DNA of 64,000 nucleotides from Winogradskyella marina (GTDB lineage: Bacteria > Bacteroidota > Bacteroidia > Flavobacteriales > Flavobacteriaceae), in the NCBI RefSeq assembly GCF_015645385.1, contig NZ_JADOET010000009.1, positions 1 to 64,000 on the forward strand. Reading direction: 5' to 3'. The position numbers were made by a program, and so were the translations under genes. Numbering within the stretch: the stretch's first letter is position 1; each line of letters begins with the position of its first letter. Positions 45,391 through 54,058 of the stretch are shown piece by piece. A model generated the notes under the pieces. It saw only the letters and a program-made list of their open reading frames with translations. It did not search any database and was not told the origin of the DNA.

Positions 45391-45753
45391 CTAAACCAAT
45401 CGTGGAGGAGGAGATACGCTTTCTAAATAGCGATAATTTAATTTTGAAGTAAGGTAGTCGTTAAAAACTGTAATAGGTTTCGAGACATTTGATATCCACG
45501 AAAACAATTCAAATTGAAACTGAGTAGTGCAAAAACCACTTAATAGAATTTCTTGGGACGTTATTACATCAGCTTGAGAAATATCTACAGTTTTATTTGC
45601 CAGTTTTGGAGCATTTTTCTTTTTACAAAATGGTTTTACAAACGTTATATCATTTCCGCCAAATAGAAGGTTTAATCCATTGGCATCTATAGCAATAAAC
45701 TTTGCTATAAATAGAAATGCTAATAGAGCTGCTATGTAGGTTTTAGTTTTCAC
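45391..45753 (-). CDS. Small exported protein at the head of the sulfur operon
   Basis: A 120-residue protein with an N-terminal hydrophobic signal or anchor (residues 6-22, YIAALLAFLFIAKFIAI) and two cysteines in the mature region (VKPFCKKK, LSGFCTTQ). The C-terminus is SVSPPPRLV, a Pro-rich ending I recall from small flavobacterial proteins without an assigned function. It is the first gene downstream of a GTAAC-N4-GTTAC promoter reading on the minus strand. The 100-nt gap to the DoxX-like gene shows no terminator, so it probably leads the five-gene operon. No function can be assigned. Confidence 0.65.
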   Translation of the reverse strand: MKTKTYIAALLAFLFIAKFIAIDANGLNLLFGGNDITFVKPFCKKKNAPKLANKTVDISQADVITSQEILLSGFCTTQFQFELFSWISNVSKPITVFNDYLTSKLNYRYLESVSPPPRLV

Positions 45754-45759
45754 GAATTA

Positions 45760-45803
45760 CAAAAATAGTGTAAATAGTAAACTTTAATTGTAACTTTTGT
45801 TAC
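45760..45803 (-). promoter_or_regulatory. GTAAC-N4-GTTAC activator site and promoter (sulfur operon, minus strand)
   Basis: On the minus strand the site reads GTAACAAAAGTTAC (45803-45790), and a perfect -7 box TATTTTTG (45767-45760) begins exactly 36 nt after the site start. The small exported protein starts at 45753, only a few nucleotides beyond the box, so the mRNA may be leaderless or a later start used. Confidence 0.72.
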
Positions 45804-45925
45804 GCAAGAAAATTATATTGGAATTCAGCCGATAACCATAATAAATATTATTAATTTAGATGATGATTTCATTACGCCTAAAGACACGACTTTGAAGTAT
45901 TATTAGAAGAGTGAAATAGCCTTAG

Positions 45926-45968
45926 GTTACTAATGTTACAAACAGCGTATTTAATAATATTAAATTTG
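45926..45968 (+). promoter_or_regulatory. GTtAC-N4-GTTAC activator site and promoter (cydAB)
   Basis: The site GTTACTAATGTTAC (45926-45939) has one mismatch in the left half. A perfect -7 box TAAATTTG (45961-45968) begins 35 nt after the site start. It shares the divergent region with the site at 45790-45803 facing the other way. Confidence 0.65.
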
Positions 45969-46000
45969 CGCCATATTTAGTATCATAAATTCTTTACAGA

Positions 46001-47332
46001 ATGGAAGACATGATTTTTTACGATAGATTGCAGTTTGCATTTACTATCACATTTCATTACATATTTCCGCAGTTAACAATGGGATTATCACTAATGATAG
46101 TCTATTTTAAGTGGAAATTCCTCAGAACACAAATTGAAAAATACAACAATGCGGCAAAATTCTTTATGAAGATTTTTGCTATTAATTTTACCATGGGAGT
46201 GGTCACAGGTATTCCAATGGAGTTTCAATTTGGTACCAATTGGGCAAAGTTTTCTGAGTTAACAGGAGGTATAATTGGCCAAACCTTGGCCATGGAAGGT
46301 ATGTTCTCGTTCTTTTTAGAATCTTCATTTTTAGCGCTATTTATTTTTGGTGAAAAATTAATGGGACAAAAATTACACTTCTTAACTGGCTTTTTAGTGT
46401 TTTTAGGTTCTTGGGCAAGTGGTTGGTTTATTTTAGCAACCAATGCTTGGATGCAGCATCCTGTAGGCTATGAAATTTTGGAAAATGGAAAATTTGTATT
46501 AAATAATTTTTCAGATCTCTTTACTAATCCTTGGCTTTTGCCTGCTTTTTTACATAACCAAATGGCATCTGTTGTAACCTCTGCATTTGTAATGGCAAGT
46601 ATAGGAGCTTTTTATATTTTAAGAGATAAACACTCAGAATATGGAAGATTATTTTTAAAAACAGGTGTTGTTTTCGGATTAATATCTAGTGTTTTAGTTG
46701 CTTTTCCTACTGGAGATTGGAATGCTAAAAACGTTGCGAAATATCAACCAGGAACCTTTGCAGCTATGGAAGGGATTTTTGAAACCGAAGAAGCAGGAGC
46801 AGAAATTGTATTGATTGGACAACCCAATATGGTTGAGAAAAAGTTAGACAATAAGATTGCGGTTCCAAATATATTAAGCTTTTTAACCTATCAAGAGTGG
46901 CACAAGCAAATTCCAGGAATGGATCAATTTGATGAAGATGAATTGCCAGATAATATTCCTGCATTGTATTATTCTTATCACATAATGGTTGGTTTAGGAA
47001 CCATTTTTATAGGTGTCATGGCATTAGCACTTTTCTTTTTATGGAAAGATAAACTGTACAACATCAAACCATTACTTTGGACCATTATGTTCTTAGTTCC
47101 GTTTCCGTATATCGCAAACATTACAGGTTGGTACACAGCAGAATTAGGACGACAACCATATTTAGTTTATGGATTACTAAGAACAAGCGAAGGTGTTTCG
47201 CCTAATGTTTCTTCTGGTAATACCTTATTTACATTATTAGGTTTTGTTGGCTTATATATGTTACTCGGATTATTATTTTTAATTTTAGTTGGTAAAACTA
47301 TTAATCAAGGTCCAACACCTAAATCACATTAA
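46001..47332 (+). CDS. cydA: Cytochrome bd ubiquinol oxidase subunit I
   Basis: Catalytic subunit of the high-affinity terminal oxidase that oxidises quinol and reduces O2 to water. At 443 residues it belongs to the short Q-loop class. The heme ligands align with E. coli: H19 in TFHYIFPQ and H185 in FLHNQMAS. The proton-channel glutamates fall in AMEGMFSFFLESS, and GWYTAELGRQPY is the conserved late motif. The gene is 2 nt from cydB. Its promoter carries the FNR-like GTAAC-N4-GTTAC site, consistent with induction when oxygen is scarce, as is usual for cyd operons. Confidence 0.97.
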   Translation: MEDMIFYDRLQFAFTITFHYIFPQLTMGLSLMIVYFKWKFLRTQIEKYNNAAKFFMKIFAINFTMGVVTGIPMEFQFGTNWAKFSELTGGIIGQTLAMEGMFSFFLESSFLALFIFGEKLMGQKLHFLTGFLVFLGSWASGWFILATNAWMQHPVGYEILENGKFVLNNFSDLFTNPWLLPAFLHNQMASVVTSAFVMASIGAFYILRDKHSEYGRLFLKTGVVFGLISSVLVAFPTGDWNAKNVAKYQPGTFAAMEGIFETEEAGAEIVLIGQPNMVEKKLDNKIAVPNILSFLTYQEWHKQIPGMDQFDEDELPDNIPALYYSYHIMVGLGTIFIGVMALALFFLWKDKLYNIKPLLWTIMFLVPFPYIANITGWYTAELGRQPYLVYGLLRTSEGVSPNVSSGNTLFTLLGFVGLYMLLGLLFLILVGKTINQGPTPKSH

Positions 47333-47334
47333 TT

Positions 47335-48408
47335 ATGGAAATATTTTGGTATTCAGCAGTCGGACTAGTTTTAACCATATTTTTTATTTTAGATGGTTAT
47401 GATTTCGGAGCAGGAATCATTCATTTGTTTTTTGCAAAAAAAGAAAAAGACAAAGAAGTTATCACAAAATCAGCAGGTTTATTCTGGGATTCTAATGAAG
47501 TTTGGTTGGTTGCAGCAGGTGGTATGCTATTTATGGCGTTTCCCACATTCTATGCTTCTGTTTTTAGTGGCTTTTATTTACCCTTAATTATTGTGTTATG
47601 GTTAATTGTTTTTAGAGCTATTGGATTGGAATTTAGAGGACAATTCAAATTTCAAATGTGGAAAGATATTTGGGATAAATCCTTTGGAGTTTCTAGTTTG
47701 TTATTAGCCTTGTTTTTTGGAATCGCCTTAGGTAATATTGTCAGAGGTGTCAATTTAGGAAGTGTGGAGAATGGTGTTTCTGCACACGAAGGTCATTATT
47801 TTTTCCTGCCATTATGGAATAGTAGTTTTAGTCCATTATCGGACCATCCAGGAGTGATAGATTGGTTTACTATTATCATAGGATTGATAGCAGTGGTAAC
47901 TTTAGCAATTCATGGCGCCAATTGGATAATATTAAAAACAAATTCATCTATAAATAATAAACTTAAAGGTGTTATTTTTAAGTTGAATATAGTGCTTGCA
48001 GCGCTCACAATAATTTCTTTAATAGTATGGCAATGGGTGAATCCAAATGCTTTAGATAATTTTATTCATAAGCCTTACTTATTAGTATTTCCAATAATTT
48101 ATTTAGCGGGTTTAATTGGTTTGTTTTTTAGAAAAAAAATTAAAAAAGACGCTCATGCGTTTATGTTATCAACCTTAATAATTATGGGAGGAATTTCCTC
48201 ATCATTGGCTTCTATATTCCCAGTAATTTTACCTTCAATTAATGATGTTCATGAGCATTTAACGATTTACAATACCTCTGCATCAGAATACGGTTTATCT
48301 GTAGCTTTAATTTGGGGTATTATAGGTTTTATTTTACTTGTTATTTATGCGATTGTACAAAAAAGATTATTGGGAGGAAAAATTGACGATATGGATTACG
48401 GACATTAG
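47335..48408 (+). CDS. cydB: Cytochrome bd ubiquinol oxidase subunit II
   Basis: Second structural subunit of cytochrome bd oxidase, 357 residues, with about eight membrane helices. Family motifs are seen: FILDGYDFGAGIIHLFF near the N-terminus, SNEVWLVAAGGMLFMAFP, and a REF-like FRAIGLEFRGQFK segment. It pairs with CydA to form the heme-bearing complex. Spacing of 2 nt to cydA and 15 nt to the next small gene implies one mRNA. No cydDC exporter genes are adjacent. Confidence 0.96.
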   Translation: MEIFWYSAVGLVLTIFFILDGYDFGAGIIHLFFAKKEKDKEVITKSAGLFWDSNEVWLVAAGGMLFMAFPTFYASVFSGFYLPLIIVLWLIVFRAIGLEFRGQFKFQMWKDIWDKSFGVSSLLLALFFGIALGNIVRGVNLGSVENGVSAHEGHYFFLPLWNSSFSPLSDHPGVIDWFTIIIGLIAVVTLAIHGANWIILKTNSSINNKLKGVIFKLNIVLAALTIISLIVWQWVNPNALDNFIHKPYLLVFPIIYLAGLIGLFFRKKIKKDAHAFMLSTLIIMGGISSSLASIFPVILPSINDVHEHLTIYNTSASEYGLSVALIWGIIGFILLVIYAIVQKRLLGGKIDDMDYGH

Positions 48409-48423
48409 TAATACGCTATTACA

Positions 48424-48720
48424 ATGACAGGCACTTTAATTTCATTAATCAGTATTCTAATAGGAATTGTTTCATCAAACCTATTTGGCTATTTCAAAAA
48501 AAATTATACGTTTGGATTTAAAGGAAATACGCTGATTGGTGTTTTCGGAAGTATCTTATTTATCAAATTATTTGGACGATTAGGTTTTGATCCTTGGCAC
48601 ATTATGAACAATGGCGATTTTGATGGTTTCCGACTATCAATAAATATGCTCGTATCTGCTCTTGGCGGAATCTTAGGGCTAGTATTCGCTAAAATGATTT
48701 ACAAGAAGCTTAATAAATAA
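48424..48720 (+). CDS. Small membrane protein, possibly transglycosylase-associated (GlsB/YeaQ) type
   Basis: A 98-residue protein with three hydrophobic segments (about 5-22, 37-52, 74-92). The glycine pattern GNTLIGVFGSILFIKLFGRLG and LGGILGLVFAKMIYKK resembles the GlsB/YeaQ/YmgE family of small membrane proteins, but the match is loose. It lies 15 nt after cydB, where other bacteria place a small CydX-like subunit. It is longer than CydX (about 37 residues), so it is not a simple homologue. A role in oxidase assembly is possible. Confidence 0.65.
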   Translation: MTGTLISLISILIGIVSSNLFGYFKKNYTFGFKGNTLIGVFGSILFIKLFGRLGFDPWHIMNNGDFDGFRLSINMLVSALGGILGLVFAKMIYKKLNK

Positions 48721-48904
48721 CATTGTGTTTTTGCTCAAATTTGAGATAATAACGAGTACAGTTTATAAGCGTATCAGTAAATTAATTTTTGAGGGTAAGT
48801 AGTGTTTTCTATTTAAAAATAATTCAAATTTAACTGACGTCTCTATTAGTCTTCAAAGTGAAAGATATTTTTTATTTTCGTGTCAATTTCATAAAATTCT
48901 AAGA

Positions 48905-50224
48905 ATGTCATATATCGCTTTTAAAAAGAAATTTCAACACGTTTTACTACTCAGTTGTACGTTATGGTTGGCTTTTTCTATGTTTCTTTCTGCCCAGATT
49001 GAAAACCAATCTTATCAACCGTTTATGTTCACTTTAGAAAGTGATGATTTGTCTAAAATGACATCTAATTCTGAGTTAGATATCACAGCTATTCTTGAAG
49101 CTCAAAAGCAAATAAATGATAGCACTAAGCTTGAAATAAAGTACTGGAATGCATCGTATCCTTCGTACCGTTGGCATCAGATTATGGTTGAAGCTGGCAA
49201 TAACAGTAGTGTTAAAAAAAATGGTGGTCGTATGGCCATATTACATTTAGCTATTTACGATGCCCTTGCTGAAGTATGGAAGCATAAAAAAGTGAAACAA
49301 CGTGGAGCACCATTTCAAGAACATAGCCTCATTAAAAATCTAGGGAAATCTACCGATTATTCCGCATATATCTGTGAATATAGTGCAACAGCAGCAGTGG
49401 CTCATCAAATTATCGCGTATTATTTTTCAGACCAAAAAACAGTTTTAGATGATAAGTTAGAGCAATTTAAAAGAGCACGTTTGCAATCTGGACTGCAATC
49501 TGAAAATGATATTGAATTAGGATTATTTATTGGCAACACGATGGCGCAAAAATATATCGACTATGCCAAAACAGATCGTACCGATAAGTTGTGGGCAGGT
49601 ACTGTTCCCTATGACAAAACCTTATGGAGTGGCTCGCCAAGTAAAAGTGGAGTAATGAAACGCCAATGGAGACCATTTACTTTACAATCAGCAGATCAGT
49701 TTCGACCAGGACCTCCACCAACCGATTGGACGGCTGATATGGAAGAACTTCGGGAGTTTTATAGAAATAATAACAGCAGCGACATTGCGTGGAAATGGAA
49801 GAGTGAACCTATTTGGGATATGTTATTAGAACGAAAAATTCTAGAGTATAATCTCGATGCTTTTCAAGCAGCTTATACAAGTGCTGTTTTTCATACGGCG
49901 CGTTTCGATGCAACTATCGCTGCTTGGGATGGTAAATATCATTATTGGGGCATTCGTCCATTTCAATATGATCCTGAGTTTCAACCGATTTTAAAAACGC
50001 CTAATTTTCCAGGTTATCCAGCTGGTCATACAACTGTTGCTGGCGCATTGGCAACTGCTATGTCTTATTTATTTCCAAAGGACAAACAGTTTTTTCAAGA
50101 TTTGGCATTAGAATGTTCAGAATCGCGTTTTGAAGGTGGTGTTCATTTTAGAACCGATAATGAAGTTGGTCTCGACGTCGGAGAAGAAGTCGGGCAACAT
50201 GTTATTAAACGTTTCTTGAATTAA
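48905..50224 (+). CDS. Vanadium-dependent haloperoxidase/PAP2-family exported protein
   Basis: Predicted exported protein of 439 residues with an N-terminal signal segment (to about residue 36, LWLAFSMFLSAQ). The C-terminal half has the vanadate/phosphate-binding motifs of the PAP2 superfamily: PGYPAGHTTVAGALATAMS (motif 2, with the acid-base His) and SRFEGGVHFRTDNEVG (motif 3, with catalytic His and Asp). Motif 1 (K-x6-RP) is less clear, around KYHYWGIRPF. Helix-rich N-terminal region as in vanadium haloperoxidases. It could be a halogenating peroxidase, common in marine Flavobacteriia, or an acid phosphatase; sequence alone does not decide. It stands alone. Confidence 0.83.
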   Translation: MSYIAFKKKFQHVLLLSCTLWLAFSMFLSAQIENQSYQPFMFTLESDDLSKMTSNSELDITAILEAQKQINDSTKLEIKYWNASYPSYRWHQIMVEAGNNSSVKKNGGRMAILHLAIYDALAEVWKHKKVKQRGAPFQEHSLIKNLGKSTDYSAYICEYSATAAVAHQIIAYYFSDQKTVLDDKLEQFKRARLQSGLQSENDIELGLFIGNTMAQKYIDYAKTDRTDKLWAGTVPYDKTLWSGSPSKSGVMKRQWRPFTLQSADQFRPGPPPTDWTADMEELREFYRNNNSSDIAWKWKSEPIWDMLLERKILEYNLDAFQAAYTSAVFHTARFDATIAAWDGKYHYWGIRPFQYDPEFQPILKTPNFPGYPAGHTTVAGALATAMSYLFPKDKQFFQDLALECSESRFEGGVHFRTDNEVGLDVGEEVGQHVIKRFLN

Positions 50225-50360
50225 ATTTTGTTTATAATATACTATGAATGAATACGATTTGGTGAATTTGAAACAAAAGTCAAGTTGTTTTAATTTCTTC
50301 GTTAATTGAATTTAGGCGATTAGAGCTATAAAAACTTTTTAAAAAGTAACTAAAAAATTA

Positions 50361-50424
50361 TCAAACTAATAGTTGTTTGATTTTTTTTGTATATTTGTTA
50401 ACCATTTGGTTAAACCATATAGTT
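50361..50424 (+). promoter_or_regulatory. Promoter with tandem palindromic operators (TetR efflux operon)
   Basis: A -7 box TATATTTG (50390-50397) is followed at the expected transcription start by two tandem 12-bp near-palindromes, AACCATTTGGTT (50400-50411) and AACCATATAGTT (50413-50424). A further inverted repeat TCAAAC/GTTTGA (50361-50380) lies upstream. The positions fit repression by the TetR protein encoded immediately downstream. Confidence 0.7.
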
Positions 50425-50427
50425 AAT

Positions 50428-51042
50428 ATGAAAAACAAGAAAGACGAAAATACCGAAGAACAAATATTAGAAGCTGCAAAAAATGTGTTTCAATCTAAAG
50501 GAATGAATGGTGCTCGTATGCAAGAAATTGCAGATAAAGCAGGAATTAACAAGGCAATGCTTCATTATTATTACAGAAATAAACAACTATTGTTTGAGGC
50601 AGTTTTTAAAAATGCATTTTCATTATTAGCACCGCAACTAAATGCGGTTTTAAATGATGACTCATCCATTGAGGAGAAAGTAAAAAACTTCACCTTTAAC
50701 TATATCTCGTTCATTGTTAAGCATCCGTATTTACCAAATTTTATAATTCAAGAACTCAACAGAAATCCAGAGTTTATTTTAAAACTGAAAAGTAACCCAA
50801 GTTTTCCTAATCTTGAAAAATTTAGTAAACAAGTAAAAGATGAAGTTGAAAATGGAACTATAAAACCGATTAGTGCAGAGCAATTGTTTATGAATATTAT
50901 GGCTTTAAATATTTTTCCTTTTGTAGCCAAACCATTACTCATGGCATTTACAAATACAGATGATACTAGCTACAAGCAATTAATTGAAGAACGTAAAACG
51001 GAAGTGTCTAATTTTATTATCAATTCCATAAAGAACTCATAA
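50428..51042 (+). CDS. TetR/AcrR-family transcriptional repressor
   Basis: Repressor of 204 residues. The frame extends upstream to 50377, but that would run through the promoter and operator; ATG at 50428 sits just after the operator and starts MKNKKDENTEEQILEAAKNV, the normal TetR opening. The helix-turn-helix is clear (ARMQEIADKAGINKAMLHYYYRNKQLLFEAVF). The C-terminal ligand domain is all helical and unassigned. It is the first gene of an efflux operon, overlapping neither neighbour and 1 nt from the TolC-like gene. The architecture matches CecR/YbiH control of the YbhGFSR pump in E. coli. Confidence 0.92.
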   Translation: MKNKKDENTEEQILEAAKNVFQSKGMNGARMQEIADKAGINKAMLHYYYRNKQLLFEAVFKNAFSLLAPQLNAVLNDDSSIEEKVKNFTFNYISFIVKHPYLPNFIIQELNRNPEFILKLKSNPSFPNLEKFSKQVKDEVENGTIKPISAEQLFMNIMALNIFPFVAKPLLMAFTNTDDTSYKQLIEERKTEVSNFIINSIKNS

Positions 51043-51043
51043 A

Positions 51044-52300
51044 ATGAAACGTATTACACTCTTGTTTGTATGTTTAGTAACATTACCAAGTATAGCTCAA
51101 CAAAGCATCACTTTAAACGAATGTTACCTATTGGTTTCTGAAAATTATCCATTAGCAAAGCAGTCGCAAATCATTGAATCTCAAAATAAATTAGAGAAAG
51201 CGTCTATTTCAACATCTAAATTACCACAATTTAGTCTAGATGCTCAAGCAACATATCAGTCTGATGTGATTGAATTTCCTTTTTCAATTCCTGGGGTGGA
51301 AGTAGAACCTTTAAACAAAGACCAATATCGTGCTACGATTTCCGTAAATCAATTGATATATAATGGTGGATTAACAGAGGCATCATTACATCTAAAATCT
51401 GCAGAATTAAAAACAAAACAGAAGCAAGTTGAAGTCAACTTATACCAATTAAAGCAACGCATTAACCAATTGTATTTTTCGATTTTATTAGCTCAAGAAT
51501 CTGAAGTATTACTAGCTGTAAAAAAAGAGCAGTTAGAAGCTAAATTAAAAGAAGTGCAATCAGGCATAAAATATGGTGTGGTTTTACCTGCTTCTGATAA
51601 AGTCTTGGAAGCTGAATTATTGAAAATAAGTCAACAATCAGAAGAATTAAAAAGTAATAAAATAGCACTAATTGAAACGCTTTCAAGTTTAATAAATCAA
51701 CCTTTAACTATTGAAACAACATTTGAAAATCCACTTGTAGAAACACAACTAAATTCTGACTTATCACGACCAGAATTAGAATTATTCCAATTCAAAAAAG
51801 AAGAAATAGAAAATTCTGAAAACTTAATAGCAAAACAAAATTCACCTAAACTTTTAGGATTTGCAACAGGTGGTTACGGAAATCCAGGGTTAAATATGCT
51901 CGATAATTCGTTTCAAACTTTTTATACCGTAGGTGTTAGATTGCATTGGAATGTTTTTGACTGGAATTCCAATAAAAAACAAAGAGAAGCTTTATCAGTC
52001 AACAAAGAGATTGTTGCTAATGAAACCGAAATATTTAAACTAAACACCAATATAGAACTGAATCAGCAACAAAAGGAAATCATTAAAATTGAAAGTTATA
52101 TTCATTCCGATTTAGAAATAATAAATCTTAGAAAAGAAGTCTTAAAATCCGCAGATTCACAACTTAAAAATGGAGTGATAACAACATCAGCATACATTAC
52201 AGAGCTGACTAATTTATACGAAGATGAAAACACTTTAGTAAAACACAGAATCCAATTACAACTAGCAAAAGCAAATTACAATAGCATTAAAGGACAATAA
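51044..52300 (+). CDS. TolC-like outer-membrane efflux protein
   Basis: Outer-membrane channel of 418 residues with signal peptide (KRITLLFVCLVTLPSIAQ). Long alpha-helical coiled-coil segments are seen in two pseudo-repeats (about 25-200 and 230-415), including the beta-barrel-adjacent string YTVGVRLHWNVFDWNSNKKQREA. It lacks a lipobox, unlike the RND channel at 14034. The ATG follows the TetR stop by 1 nt, so translation is coupled. It should pair with the HlyD-like adaptor downstream and the ABC-2 transporter. Confidence 0.9.
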   Translation: MKRITLLFVCLVTLPSIAQQSITLNECYLLVSENYPLAKQSQIIESQNKLEKASISTSKLPQFSLDAQATYQSDVIEFPFSIPGVEVEPLNKDQYRATISVNQLIYNGGLTEASLHLKSAELKTKQKQVEVNLYQLKQRINQLYFSILLAQESEVLLAVKKEQLEAKLKEVQSGIKYGVVLPASDKVLEAELLKISQQSEELKSNKIALIETLSSLINQPLTIETTFENPLVETQLNSDLSRPELELFQFKKEEIENSENLIAKQNSPKLLGFATGGYGNPGLNMLDNSFQTFYTVGVRLHWNVFDWNSNKKQREALSVNKEIVANETEIFKLNTNIELNQQQKEIIKIESYIHSDLEIINLRKEVLKSADSQLKNGVITTSAYITELTNLYEDENTLVKHRIQLQLAKANYNSIKGQ

Positions 52301-52302
52301 AA

Positions 52303-52358
52303 TCAACGAAAATCAGCGACTCGAGCGATAGCGAATTGGAGAAGCAAATCTGCGGAAC
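52303..52358. repeat. Possible decayed copy of the CTGCG-type hairpin repeat
   Basis: The gap between the TolC-like and HlyD-like genes holds AATCAACGAAAATCAGCGA and later AATCTGCGGAAC, which resemble the arms of the longer repeats at 55825 and 56320. Similarity is partial. Confidence 0.35.
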
Positions 52359-52377
52359 AAAATAATAAAGGTTAAAC

Positions 52378-53283
52378 ATGAAAAATTACAAAAACATATT
52401 AGGATTAGCTTTAATAGCAGCCAGTCTATTTTCCTGTAATAATGACAATGGAAAAGCAGATGGCTATGGAAACTTCGAAGCTACAGAAATTACCATTTCA
52501 GCAGAAAACAACGGGAAACTTATGCAGTTTAATGTGCAAGAAGGAGATGTGCTACTGCAAGATCAAATGATTGGCTATATCGATACCATTCCATTGTCTC
52601 TTAAACGCGAGCAATTACAAGTCTCTAAAGCTGTAATTAGTTCAAAGTCAAAAGGTGTATTGTCTCAAATAAGCGTGCTAAATTCTAGGTTAAAAACAGC
52701 AAATACTAATAAGAAAAGAGTTGAAAACCTGATAAAAGACAATGCAGGAACACAAAAACAATTAGATGATGTTTCAGGCGAAATAGAAGTAATAAAAAGT
52801 CAGATAAGAAGTGTCGAAATTCAAAATGCACCAGTTGTAAACGAATTAAAATCAATAGATGTACAGCTTAAACAAATTGACGATCAAATTGAAAAAAGTA
52901 AAATTATAAACCCAAAAAGCGGTACCGTTTTAACCAAATACGCAGAACCAAACGAAATTACAGCCTTTGGAAAACCACTTTATAAAATTGCCGATTTAAA
53001 TACCATGCAATTACGAGTTTATATCAGCGAAACACAATTAGCAACGATTAAAATCGGGCAAGAAGTAACAGTAAAAATTGATGACCTAAATACGATGAAA
53101 CCTTATAAAGGTAAAGTTAGTTGGATAGCATCGGAAGCTGAATTTACACCAAAAATTATTCAAACAAAAGAAGAACGTGTGGCTTTAGTTTATGCGGTAA
53201 AAGTTGATGTTATCAATGATGGAAGCTTAAAGATTGGCATGCCAGCAGAACTATGGTTAAACAATTCAGAAGAAAAACAATAA
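52378..53283 (+). CDS. HlyD/YbhG-type membrane-fusion lipoprotein
   Basis: Periplasmic adaptor of an ABC efflux system, 301 residues. The lipobox ASLFSC puts the lipidated cysteine at residue 20. The split biotinyl-lipoyl-like halves are FEATEITISAENNGKLMQFNVQEGDVLL (about 33-60) and ILNPKSGTVLTKYAEPNEI-like sequence near 175-195, with a coiled-coil hairpin between (about 75-170). It sits between channel and transporter genes. Unlike the RND adaptor in this window it is short and matches the YbhG class. Confidence 0.9.
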   Translation: MKNYKNILGLALIAASLFSCNNDNGKADGYGNFEATEITISAENNGKLMQFNVQEGDVLLQDQMIGYIDTIPLSLKREQLQVSKAVISSKSKGVLSQISVLNSRLKTANTNKKRVENLIKDNAGTQKQLDDVSGEIEVIKSQIRSVEIQNAPVVNELKSIDVQLKQIDDQIEKSKIINPKSGTVLTKYAEPNEITAFGKPLYKIADLNTMQLRVYISETQLATIKIGQEVTVKIDDLNTMKPYKGKVSWIASEAEFTPKIIQTKEERVALVYAVKVDVINDGSLKIGMPAELWLNNSEEKQ

Positions 53284-53296
53284 AATATATAATATC

Positions 53297-53758
53297 ATGG
53301 ATAAACACACCTATAACGTTAACATCAATTGGATAGAAGATCGAAAGGGAACCATGTGTTCACCCGAATTAACAAATGATGAAACACAAGAATCAAACTG
53401 TGTGGAAGTAGCAACACCACCAGAATTTCCCGGAGGGATGAAACACATTTGGTCACCAGAACATTTGTTTACAGCTGCAGTAAGTAGTTGTTTAATGACA
53501 ACGTTTTTAGCGATAGCTGAATATTCAAAATTAGAATTCGTCAGTTTTAAATGTGGCTCTAAAGGAATTTTAGAAAAAGTGGATGGTAAGTTCGTCATGA
53601 GTGAAATAGTATTATTTCCTGAAGTTGTAATTGCAGATGAGTCTAAAAGAGAAAGAACCGAACGCATTGTTGAAAAGGCGGAAAAAGCCTGTTTAATTTC
53701 AAATTCTATTACATCTAAAATAACGATGGAAGTAAAAATTAGTGTTCAAAATAATTAA
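53297..53758 (+). CDS. OsmC/Ohr-family protein
   Basis: Soluble protein of 153 residues. The two redox cysteines of the OsmC/Ohr family are present: C65 in AAVSSCLMTTFLAI and C132 in AEKACLISNSI, which in known members reduce organic hydroperoxides. The EHLFTAAVSSC string is typical. It lies 13 nt after the adaptor gene and 12 nt before a small cupin, within an efflux operon where neither is a standard component. That suggests the pump substrate is an electrophile or a hydroperoxide-generating compound. Confidence 0.9.
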   Translation: MDKHTYNVNINWIEDRKGTMCSPELTNDETQESNCVEVATPPEFPGGMKHIWSPEHLFTAAVSSCLMTTFLAIAEYSKLEFVSFKCGSKGILEKVDGKFVMSEIVLFPEVVIADESKRERTERIVEKAEKACLISNSITSKITMEVKISVQNN

Positions 53759-53770
53759 ATAATATATCTC

Positions 53771-54058
53771 ATGATTTTAAAAAATCTTCATACTAAAAAT
53801 GAATCCGTTCAAACGCAATTTTTGTTTGAACCATCAGAATCAAAAGTGATTTCAATGCAAATTGCTAGAGGGGAAACACTTAAGGAGCATATTTCAAAAA
53901 TACCTGCATTATTGGTTTGTGTCTCTGGAAATGCTGTTTTTTCAGATGAAAACGGTAAGGAAATCAATCTGTCTACAGGAGTTTATGTGATGATTGAAAT
54001 AAATGTAAAACACAAAATTATAGCGAAAGAAGAAAGTAATTTTTTACTAATTAAATAA
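53771..54058 (+). CDS. Small cupin-domain protein
   Basis: A 95-residue single-domain cupin (barrel strands from SKVISMQIARGETLKEHISKI through ALLVCVSGNAVFSDENGKEI to VYVMIEINVKHKIIAKEES). A His pair for metal binding is partly present (H47-like EHIS and KHKI). Its stop overlaps the start of the first ABC ATPase gene by 1 nt (TAATG), so it is firmly part of the operon. Function unknown; it may sense a small ligand or help detoxify the substrate along with the OsmC protein. Confidence 0.75.
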   Translation: MILKNLHTKNESVQTQFLFEPSESKVISMQIARGETLKEHISKIPALLVCVSGNAVFSDENGKEINLSTGVYVMIEINVKHKIIAKEESNFLLIK

